Shown: piece by piece, positions 12,901 through 24,900 of the stretch
Layout: each line of letters begins with the position of its first letter
Numbering within the stretch: the first letter of the stretch is position 1
Origin: Notospermus geniculatus
Lineage: Eukaryota > Nemertea > Pilidiophora > Heteronemertea > Lineidae
Reading direction: 5' to 3'
Assembly: GCA_002633025.1 (NCBI GenBank)
Contig: NMRB01003067.1
Location: 7,537 to 71,536, forward strand
DNA: 64,000 nt
Translations under genes and position numbers: made by a program
Notes under the pieces: model-generated
What the model was told of the DNA's origin: nothing
Database searches by the model: none
What the model saw: only the letters and a program-made list of their open reading frames with translations

Positions 12901-15900
12901 TGGTAAAAGAAACCGGCGGAGTGTCATTGATGAGGAAATTTCATGACTCAAACATTGAATGTTGTGTTCATTTTGTACTCTCATGCTTGGGTCGTTGAGA
13001 TGATGAATCGTTCGTTCCTTTCACCTCCCACACCATGTGGGTTTCAGTTACCATGTCTCATTGCACTTTTGTCTAGCATTTGTCATCAAGCAGTTTCTAA
13101 TTAATTGCCATTGACAGCTCGCATTATTAATTCAATAGCGCTGTCCAACATTTGCATGAGTGATTTTTCTTGATTTTGACAGTGGTTGATAATGCTGCAC
13201 TTTTGCTCAAGAACAAGTTCTATGTTGCTTGTTCCAATATAATAGCTTGTCTGATTGGCACATCCAGGCCTACCTGGGGTAGTGCGTCATTCCGTCGAAC
13301 TACAGATGAAACAGTAGGTGCAGTCACGCGATGCCCCTGGTGTGCCAGGATGGATTGGCAGGAACATTTCTTCTGTTGTGTGCTTCAGAACTGGTGCAAG
13401 CGCTCTCTGACTTCCAATATGGCTGCCTAGGTTCATCCCTGACATTGGGGTTCATCATTTATTCCTGGTCATATCTCTTGTCCTAATCACTCGCGTCCCC
13501 ACACAATAATCTTCCTTGATGCCATAGAAGATGAACTTTTCAGCTGTAGGCTGTTGTCCCCTGGATCAATTTGGCGAAGGATGATGATCGGCATTCTTTG
13601 GAATTACCTATTTTGTTTTTGAAGATTAAGTGATTCAGTCTTCTTTAGAAGCAAGAATCATTTTTGCTTCTGGAGAAGACCTGTTCCACCAGTCATGCCA
13701 GTACCTAGTGCAGGAATGGTTGAAATTTCATCTCTCAGGACATTCCGTAGGCATCATGCCAAACATCATACCAATTCTTGTGGAAATTAATTTCTGTGGA
13801 TGTGCAGATTGCTACTTCAAATTTAAGTCCCTACATCTTAATTAAAGTTTAACTACTTTTCATTTGTCAAAAATATATACTAGTATGTATATATATTATT
13901 ATTGTACGAAACAGCAAATACAGATGAAGTACTGAAAACAATATAACAGATGCCATCGTCATTGGAATTTAAGAATTATTCTTGAAGGTATATATTTTAC
14001 TAGCTTGTTTAGATCATTCAAATATTGAATGTCTCATCAACGTTATTTCCGTGAAGATACAAACCTCTAAATTAATTGAAGTATGTCCCATATTAGGATT
14101 TACAGATACCTTCTTCAATATTTAATGAAACCAAGTACAATGCAATGCGATATTTGTAGGCAACAAGTGTTCAATTATTATTAATTGCATGGTTTTACTC
14201 ATCCAATCTGCCTTGGTTACTATAGCGACATCAAACAGTGTTTTTCAATTGAAATTTTCCTTTCTCCATTCAGTATTCTGTTCTATGCTGCTATAGGCCT
14301 ATGCTATACTATTACTAGTTCTATGCTATACTATTACTAGGCCTGCAACCGATAAAGTTAGTGTGTGCATTGATTTTGTTTGTAGTGGAGAAGTTATTCA
14401 AGGATATGAAAGAAAGAGGGATGAGCAGAGGGTGGATATGATGATGTCAAAATCTGAAATCGATAGCTGTGCAAAAATATTCTGACACTACTTGATCCAA
14501 GGATGATATTTAATTTTCTTTTGATGGGAAGATTTTCACAGTTATGGATGTACAGTGTATTCTTTTTCCTCTGATGGGATGGAGCTGCTTGGATTTATTT
14601 TTGTATAGATGTATGATGTACTTCTTTGTTTTTCTGCTATTCTTTTATCCCTTCTTTCCTCATCAGTATATTATCTAACGCTAGATGAAACTTAGTGGGT
14701 ATCACGGAGGCCTAAATCCGTTTTTTTTCAATTCTTCTATAAGACATTCAGCATTTTATCCTTATCTTTATAGGCATCTATAGTGAATATGCAATGAAGT
14801 GTTCCAGTCAATGCTCCAAATAATTCTCAACAGTTGTCATTTCTTAAAATCTGCATAAAGATATTATATCATTCATGACATCAGTGGCAATTACGATATG
14901 TGGACAAAAAATAAAATAATTTTTACTATTCTGATTTGTCTAACACACACACACATTGCTACTCTTCACAGCAAGTCAATAAACCACCAATGTGCATTAG
15001 TATGTAACCTATAAACTTGCCATGAATAATGGATAAAATTTTATGACTTTCCCTGCAATCTAGTGACCAGATATTGTTGACAACGTGCAAGTTAATTTCA
15101 ATCATTTATATTGGGTACGGTCTGTGATGAAATGTACTGTGTACATGTAGACATGCAATGCGAGCACTATAAAACTTGAGCTTGTACTCTTATCAAGAAG
15201 AAATTACACTATTGATTCGCAGCAGCAGGCCACCCTATAATCCTATATAGTTCATTTGTGAAATAACTTTGAACTGTACAGAAGGAAAAGTAGATCGCTC
15301 GCCTATTTTTGACAGAAGTCATTCACCCTTTATTTGTTTCCACAATGATTTCTCCCGACTTGAAACAAATTTGGTGCAAAAATAGAACTTGTAAAGTTAT
15401 TCAAAATACTTGCTTCACCCCGTGATGAAAAAATATCATTACATTTGCAACACATTACATGTACGTACCTTTAAAATTTTCACTTTTTAGAAGTGATTAT
15501 TGGCCAAAAAACAAGAACCTCTCTTTTGCCAATTTGATACTTCTCCAGCTGATTACATTAGTTTCCGTATGGACTCAAAGTAAACAACCTTTCTTTGGAG
15601 ACATTTTTTGAGAAAGCACTTCTGTATAGACAGATAACGCTTTATGTAATTTCTAGATTTTCTCGTAGACAAAACCTAGTCCTTATTCTTCACTGTCTGT
15701 GTTTGTTTACCAGTGTCTTATTTTAATGGGCCTTATGTACACTTTCACTACCGGTGCATTAAGGTTAGAGGTATTGAAGACTATACTTTCTTTTTGTCAC
15801 AGAATGTAGTGATGTCTTGTTGATAGTTTTTTCTTGCTTTAGGATATCAAGATCTCGTGACCTGCAGGTTTGTTCTTTGTGGAAAATTGCATGTTTTCTC

Positions 15901-18900
15901 CATGACCATGGTTGATGGATTTTGGACAATCGTTTTCTTGGTGAAAATACTTGTGAATTTTTCAGTCTTGGCAATGTAAACCAAGAGAGTTTTTATGAAG
16001 TTTTTCTTCAGAAGATGAGAACTGGAGCTATTGTTGGCTTTTTAATCCCATTAGGTTTTTATGCCTGAAAAGTTCCAATATCATCTTACCATAAAGGACC
16101 ATCTCCACGGTCACTTCAAAATAATTTAGGCCAAATATTGTATTTGCTATATTTTCTGGTTGCACCATTATTAAATTGCCTCACCTGGCTAGGGAATGAT
16201 GATGACATTATTCAGTGACAACTTGTTTTTTCCAATTTTTGCTTTGCCCTAAGACTGACCCATTCGCATTGGCATTCAATTGCTGCTTGTTTGCCCAGTC
16301 TGACTCATTGGCATTCAATTGCTGCTTGTTTGCCTAGTCTGACTCATTGGCATTCAATTGCTGCTTGTTTGCCTAGTCTGACTCATTGGCATTCAATTGC
16401 TGCTTGTTTGCCNTATTAGATATCAAGTCGGGTGGGAAGAATTAGGTCCGTGTTCAGCGTAAAGTGGATCTGGAGTTTCAAATAAGCAAACGAAGTTTAG
16501 CATTCAGTTCATTAAACTTTGACTATCTTTGACACTGTGAGGGTAGGTTGTATGTGAATCGACATTTTTAATCCCTAAGGATAACAGTAATTTGTGGCAG
16601 GTACAAACTTCTGTCGGTTGTATTTGTTCCTTTTCTTTTGCTTTGACAAGTGTTGATCCACTTGGAGTGCCGACAACTCTGCGGCGCTCCTTGCCTTGCA
16701 CAGTCTTTTAAAAAAGCACTTATTGGTTTTAGAAATCATGTCTTTGATGAAGTGCACTGTGTTTCTTCCACCAATCCGTGGGAACATTACGTTCGGTGAG
16801 CGGGATCTTCCTTCAGGGGATCTGATGATGCCACAGCATGGCCCTGAGGACTGGCTTTCTACCGACGAACGAATGGAACATGTCCATAACCTACTCTCTT
16901 ATTCCGAGGATCTCCTCAAGCAAGGATTTTACACATGTATGCGAGAAAATTCATGGGATCGGGTGTCTTATGTTTACAAACAGAAATCTCTCTCGGAGTT
17001 TATCCCCAAGGATCGGACTGGGGTGTTGCCAGCTATTGTTAAATGTCGCTGTCAACCTCCCCGGTGCACAATAGATTTTCACACTTGTGGATCACCGCTG
17101 CCCAAATGTTGGATACCGACTTTGTTACGAAAGTTAGAGTCACCGTTGGAGATGAGGGACTTCATTTACAAAGGATTACCAGAAATGAAACGTCTTGTGG
17201 TAAATATCAAATTGCATGTTCTTACTTTCTGAAGCAATGTGATGCCTATCGTAATTCACCAGTAGTCTTTCTCACATTGCCAAGCCTGTATCAAAATATT
17301 GGAGAGTGTGGAAGTGGTCTTTGACTTAGATCTCCATTTTGGGTTAAAATTTTCTCCATTTGCATTATTGGCCCAGGTAAGTAGTATTTGGAAGAGGCAT
17401 GCATCTCCAGCTGTACTAAATATTCCTCTCTTAGATGGGGTCTTTTGTCCTTGCAAAAAGGCACAAGGTAGGCCTACAAGGCACACGGCTTGTCCCCTGC
17501 GACAGACATGAAGCCAAAGTCCACATTAATCCCATGGCACTGGCTGGATTCGAACCCAATACCTTTAAGCTTGCTAAAAGTGGACATATGATAACCATTA
17601 GCAGAAATTCATTTCTCTTTCATCGCCGTATTGTTGCTAAGTTTCAGCTTTTGATGAAGGTACGTATCAAAAAGAACAGATTTTCTCCAAAAGTGTATCA
17701 CCGACAAAATGATGTCTCGATGTTCTGAGAGGCGGTGCCACAATCTGTTGTCTTGCTATTTTATCATCACAAAGTGATGAGCACACCAAAAAACAATCTA
17801 GACTGTTGAATTATTCGAACGGCATTGTTGATGACATCGCTTCTCATTCATTTCACTTGGCAGATCAGACTCAGAAGTGGTGAAAGTTGCACAGCATGGA
17901 AAACGCCTTTTTGGCCACTGCTATTCTTCATTTATCAGCTCATATCCTCTGCCTTCCGTAACTTGTTGTCAGAGTGGTCTGGATAAATAATCTCCCCATC
18001 CCGATCGGAAATAATTATTGACATCCTGAATGCGATTTTAATGATCTTTCTCTGTTCTTTCTGTTGACATTGGCATGGCTCGATTGATCGGGAATGCGAG
18101 ACTCTTGGTCGAGAAGATGCTACTCCCACCTTTTGTCGGATTTGGGAACCAACAACAGTTGATCCCTCTTTCACCGTGGGTATGGAAGAATTGATCCTCC
18201 TCAACGAAGTTGAATTCGGGGCATTAATTGTTTTTTGAGAGGTTCTGCGTCTGCTGCACTCCAGATTCTGCATCATAGTAATAAGTCGAGAACGGATCGC
18301 CAGGTTGAATTTCATAGGCCCTATTAATTTTTTTTGGGGGGGGGGGGGTTGAGAGGTGTGATCTGATGTTCAATATGGCCGCCAAGCGGACATCTTGGAT
18401 TGGGAGTCTGTAATTTTAGAATCTGAATGTTTGTCTGATTGATTTTAATGTCTGAGGCATGTTGTGTTGGATTGGGGAGGTGTCCTATATTGGGCGCAAT
18501 TCAGTATTCAATATGGCCGCCAGGCGGACATCTTTGATTTCTATGATTTTCAACTCGGTTCATTTTAGCTACTAAGTGTACTACTGCATTATAGGTGCTC
18601 TATTGCTATTGATAATCCTCAGATATTGATTCACGTCCATTCAGTAAAATGGAGAAAAATGTGTCACTCTGGTGTCCCTTACCACCACGATGGCACTTTT
18701 GAACTTCAACGTACGTGTTGTACTGTGCATTTGATATTGTATGTCCACATGTATCTCATTAGTTAACAAAATTATAACTTGCCGCAGGCTTTTTCGCTCA
18801 ATATGTAATTTTAGGCCATGATATTCCTAAAGTATAATGAAGAAATCATACTTTGTAGTTCCTAAAGTTAAAAGGCCTTCAAATTGAGTGCCTTTCTTCT

Positions 18901-21900
18901 CCCCCGTTTAGAAATGAAAATCACATTGTGTAGGTGGTATAAAGGCAGTCTATTTAATTGGAACCTATCAATTGAATTCCATGCTTTTGCCTAGCACTGA
19001 TTGAATCCTGCTGTTAGTTGGGTACATCAAAATGAAAACAAGATAAAAGTACGCCACATATTTAGCACTCCGCGCTCTACCAATCAACCATGTCATCGAT
19101 AACATGGATTGTTGGGCCTTTCATTTATTGACAACACTTATGATCCTTTTGTGTTGAGAAAAAGCGTTTTGGAGTTTCAAGTTGCCCACTGTATTGGCAC
19201 TCATTCACTCTCAGTTAGTATCGAATGCCTGACTGTCAAATAGGCTGAGGTCATTACATTTATACCTGGTATAGTTGATTAAGAAACCTTGGTGCTACAT
19301 GCCATGATGTGTGTGTGTGTGGGGGGGGGGGCAAGCCAGCCAGATGAGCGTTTGTGCAACGTATAGCGTATACTTCTATGTAATTCCAAAGAGAAGGCGA
19401 GCACAAAAATCGACACACAATATGATAAAATATATATAAAGTCAATTTCCAGAATATTTAGCAACTTTTTGTTTACTTCTATGTAAAGGAAGCCTAATGA
19501 ATGGAAATGTCATTTTCTTCATTTGAGAGGTGGGTTGTTCCACCTCCTTTTGGTTGGCAGAGGCGTCCACAATAAAGGGAGGTTCTGTACTTTTCTTCTT
19601 GGGGTCAGACGTGTACTTTCACCATGACATGCAAAATTGTCTTAATCCTAATTGGTCATGCGATTCTGCTTCTGCTCATTCTGGCGAGTTCTAATCCTTA
19701 TTGGACATTAATCACCATCCACTGATGAAATGATATTGCTGTTGCTTTGGTGCCAGTATGTAATGCTTGCAGCGAATTCCATCCAATGCATTATTATTGT
19801 CATTAGGAAGTCGTAACCACAAACCATGTAATTGTTTTCTTTTCCGCTGTTGAGGCGAAACATTTCAAAATCGTTACTTGGCTGGATTTATTTTGCATAC
19901 ACGATGCAATCAAAAGTACATAATTTTGTCTGGTGTGTGTTTTGGTTGATGGGTGGGGGATTGTCCTTTGGGGGGGGGGTCGTCNCCGAGGGGGGGGGGC
20001 AATTTTCCTGGATCCATACTGTTGACATACATAATCTGTTGGTCAACAATTTTCCAATGCAAGTCAGCAAGAACTTTTAAACATATTCGTCATGCATGTT
20101 GCCGAATATACCAATTGTTTGAAAATCCTACCTGTGGTACATCCAGTCATGAAAATTGATCACAGACAATTTTTGATCAGGTAGCATGGTTCACGTAGTT
20201 TTCCATCCACGGTCAACCGTTATTCAAATATTTCTTCTCATGATTGGATTTCTAGAAAAAAATGATAATGAGAAAACATGGCCATACACTGGCATGACCG
20301 GCCTAAAAGCGATCGTGGGTTGGATCAAAAATAGATAAGAGATAATATCTATTTTTGGTTGACTTGAAATTGACATTAGTCTGAGTTGAGTGATACATGT
20401 ACATGTACATTGTAATTATTACTAATAAAGTTTATTAGATGAATTTGCACCTTGAGTCAAACTGCACTGCAGGCAGAGAGAGAGTTTGAGTTTTGTTGAG
20501 AGCATCCTCCCACAGCAGGGGTTTTTACCTCGCTCCTCTTCATCAGCTCTTCACAAATGAGCATATGAATTGAAGTGCAGGGAGATCAACCCTGCTGTGG
20601 GAGGATGTGGTGAGAGAGGTGACAACATCTAAATGGTAAGGTTCTAATGATATATTCATAGACTTATTCATCGACTTGATTATCCTGTCCATTCATATGT
20701 GTGTCAGTGATTGAATTACACATAATTGAACTGATTATTGTCGAGCACCAAGGTAAACATTGGCTTTAGGCGGTTCGTTCTACGTCAGAGCCATCTGTAC
20801 AAACAGAAATCAACTAAAGTTTGGAAAGTTGTCTATGAACAGATACGATAATCATTCGCTTTTTTGTTGCTGTGTTTTATTCTGGTTGCCAAGCCACTCA
20901 GTGTAACTTGTCAAGGGAGGCACGATCGTTTGTGTTGGTTTAATAGGACGACACACAAATGTCCTGTAGCTGAAAAAATGCTGATGTAGATTGTGGAATA
21001 CGAATGAAATGAAAAGTGTGCACTGGTTGAACGATAGAAGGGAAAGTGTTCCATATAAAATAAAGTGAACATGTCAAACTGACCACACTGATGGCTAATT
21101 CACAGGGTGTCCCAGAAAAAAGTTATCCTGTAATGAATGGAATATAACCTTAGCCATGTGCAGCATGAAAGTGACTTGCACTCTCACTTCTGCCTGTTCC
21201 AGCATTGGACGATTATTCTGTTTGTCCATCCTGTTGTGACTGATTTATGCCTTTCCGTCACATGTCCAATGCTGATAAACCAGTTATCATGGAGAATCTT
21301 TGAGTAATGGAGTAATGTTAATGGTTTGTTGAATCTTGGTGAAAAAGTTGTTGGGGCTGTAATTTGTAAAGCAAATAAATGGCCTGATCACAAGTTGGAG
21401 GTATGGCTAACTGGTGTGACGTTGAAGAATCGATGTGTCATTTGCACTTGCTACTGTTTCAGCATCTGGTCAGAGATTTAACATCATTGATTTGAGTTGA
21501 TGGCAACATTGCATGTGTTAGCAACCCTCTTCTGCCTGTCTGCCCATATCTATTGGTTGTGCTTTTCAGCGTGAGTCCAGGAACTGGCAAGGATGGACTG
21601 GAGTCACAAAAGGCCTAAAACTTGTGTGGGCATGATTCTTTGCTCGGAATTGGACTCGAATTCATCATGATAATAAAAGTTCCCTGGGAGAATGTTGTTT
21701 CACGGACTTTCCCATGAAGTTCTGATTATCTGAATCCTGCGGCTGGATGCCTTGAAACTAGAATGGAATACATGTACTTCCAAAGCAAGATGCTGGTAAA
21801 AATGTCATCATTATGATTTGGCCGCCAGGTGGTCTTGCCTGCCATCTAACTTTCGATATGCATGGTTTGGACATTCTACGATACCTTTCTGACAAAAAAT

Positions 21901-24900
21901 ACATGAAATAATTTAATTTCTCTCTGAAAAAGCTGATGAAACCCGTGACTGCCATGTTCTGGATTGCATTGTTCAATTAATTTATCATGTTGTGGATTAC
22001 ATATTGATTCTGCTATGGATGGTTTACTCATTCGTGCTTGTGGCATCACTCTGGCTATCCCAAATAGGCCTAAAGCCAAGTCTACATATACCAACATGGA
22101 TTCACCCATCAATCGTGTTGAAGTTGACATAAAGGAAGAGGTTCAGGTATTTTGACTATTCAAGTCGGAGTTTTTCTATGGGAGATGAGTATTTTCTCAA
22201 TCTTTAGCTCACCTGGGTGAGCTTATACCATACTGATTTGTCAGTCGTCTTCGTCCGTCATTTATTTTGTCTTCGGAGCTATTTTCTCTCAATTTACACA
22301 CATGTACACCAACGGTCTTTACAGCACTTTCTGCAGTGATCTGATTCTAAATTCTGCCACCAGGGGGCTAAAATCCGAACTTTTAATGTGCAATTCCAAC
22401 TTAACCTTTGGTCGGATCATCACCGAATTCATCAAAATTACATCTAATTAGGATACATGATGTATCACCAGGGTTTTGATTTGACCTCCTTTATTAGAGT
22501 CCAATTTAGAAGTGAAGTGTGAAAATGTAAGGCACTTCTGCATGTGTACCAAATTTCAACCCAACCAGAATTCAAATATGGCTACCAGGCAGCCATCTTG
22601 AAAATGGACATGGTCCAATTACTTATTGTTGCCAGTAGAGGAGTGTCACAGTGCCACCTGTGGGTTATTGGTTTCTCATGTCAAACCTCTTTAGAAGACA
22701 ACAGAGAATGCCTTTTGGTCAGTGTTTGTGTTAATTCAAACCCGTGTGTTGGGTTTTGCCGATGATATAGTGATTTAAAGTACATTCAAGAATCTCACTA
22801 AATAATGCACGACTTGATTTCCCTAGTGGAAATTAGATTTAATTAACATCGCTGTGATGAGGTGGGCTCTCATGTTTTCCTATAACAAATTAGTCGACTT
22901 ACTCAACCTTTTCCAATTTCGTGACTTCTGCTGAGGTAAAAATTAGGTCCTTATTGTTTTACAATTTTTCGGGTGTGGATGGTGTCAAATTGTTGCTGGA
23001 GAACTTCTTCCATTTTGAGGCAGTTTATTGTCAAGCGCACTTTTAGTGAATTCAGTAGGCTAGAAACCCTGTACCAGGTGTGGGTCCAAGAGGGGGGGGG
23101 GGGGCGCNGGGGGGGGGGGCGCACCCAGCGCACGCCACCCTTTCGGCCAACAAATCTTTAAAGTAGACCGTGAAATTCTGAAATTTGGAGCGAACCATTG
23201 AAATTCACCACGTTTCTGGCACAGTGGGTGCGCCCCCTCTTTTCCGAAATCGTGGATCTGCCCTTGTTGTGTACCCTACTTTTGAAGACATTCTTTCACA
23301 GGGTCAAAGGAAGTTCTAGAACAACTTTCACTTGATTTTTCAGCTGATCATTCCTTTCCCTAATATTCTCTTGGATCTGACATAAATTATGACATTATTT
23401 GTGCTTGTCTATTTCAGAGCCAGAATCCTGTACCATATCTTAGCTTTGTTCAAAATGTTGCTCTGGCTGATCGAGGAGCAAAGGCTGAAATGGTAATTGT
23501 ACACTGCATTCACCCTGAACCACTTCACTTCGGAAGTTTGCGTCATTATGACGTCACGTAGGCTTAGTGCAGGTACATGTGCCATAGTTGTGGCATGACG
23601 TCATGGCCCAAAATTCCGGTCTATCGTACTTCGTAGTGAAGTGGTTTTGATTAAATTCTTGCTTGAAAAATTTTATTTATTTGTCACAGCATGAACATTT
23701 TATTCTCTTCTGCACAAACTGAAAAATGCTTTCATTTTCACAGCATGAACTTGTAATCTGTAGCTGGCTATACGTTTATGAGTTGCATACTGTTCCTATG
23801 GATTTCATCTTTGCTGCAATTTGCTATTAACGTTTATGAGTTGCATACTGTTCCTATGGATTTCATCTTTGCTGCAATTTGCACATCACGTTTCACAGTC
23901 GCCAGACTTATATCTACTGTCAGTCTATGCACATTCACAAGGAATGGTTTCAGTCACTCTCTTAACTTCTCACATTCAGCATGGTGGTCATGACTGTCAG
24001 TTCAAATCTCATCTTGGACCAGTTGTCATCTACCACACCCTTAGCCACACTCTCTCACATTTCTGATCAAAAATAATCATGCTGTCATAATGCAGAAAGA
24101 GGATGACTCAGCTTGAATCGCCCAGTGTTTTCTAGAAGACTTGACATATACATGTACATGTAGTTTGTGCCTGCCCCTCCCAAATTCCTTTCATCCAGTT
24201 CCATAGGGTTTGACTTTAATAGTAGTTTTGTATTAATAGTTGTGACACGCATGCCTGCATGCTCAAGCTGTTACTGAATGCAAAACCTGTGTAGCTTCAG
24301 GGACATTGTTAATGCTTCTTGATGGTTTCCAAAAATTCTCTACTAAATCGAAAAACGATGATACATGTACTTAGATGGAATGTCGGATGAGTAGACTTTT
24401 TTTAGGGTAACAACTCATATTGAAAGTAGGTTTCTGTATGCAGTGGTCCGAACTGCAATCATGTTCTGAACATCGAAGAAGCCATTTTCAGTGTCCTTGC
24501 GATGAGGAACCAGCACAGCTGTTTATCATGACAGGTAGGCGCTGCGAGTGGACATACCGAAGACATAATGAACAGAGCAAAATGTCGCGTCATGGTGCTC
24601 TTAAGGCCCCTATACATAGAAGTATACGGTATACGAAAACGCCTGTTAATGCCCCAGTCACATATCCACTCCGGGGCCCGTACGGCGAGTAAAAACAGAC
24701 ATTTTGGCCAATTTCTACGGTGCCTAGTTTGATCCAGCCTACTTTCCGCCTATCTATGAGGCGATTTCGGCATGATTCATCTTAGATCCGAGTTTCAGTC
24801 TCTAAAATCCGCAGCAAGCCACTGGGTGGGGAAAATCGTACGGGGCCCGGTGCATTTGTGACCTAGGCTTAACAAAGGCTTCAAATGGATTCACGACCGT

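Noticed and set aside
13170-13430. 86-codon frame with CPWC and CVLQNWC
   Set aside because: The acceptor is excellent but the frame needs phase 1 while exon 6 leaves in phase 0; there is no donor and it overlaps no homologous pattern I know.
14384-14460. Possible exon with EKLFKDMKERGMS
   Set aside because: Two frames are open but neither joins exon 6 in phase, and the donor is poor.
21103-21130. Transposon terminus CAGGGTGTCCCAGAAAAA
   Set aside because: Resembles a common element end, but I could not find the other terminus or a boundary.
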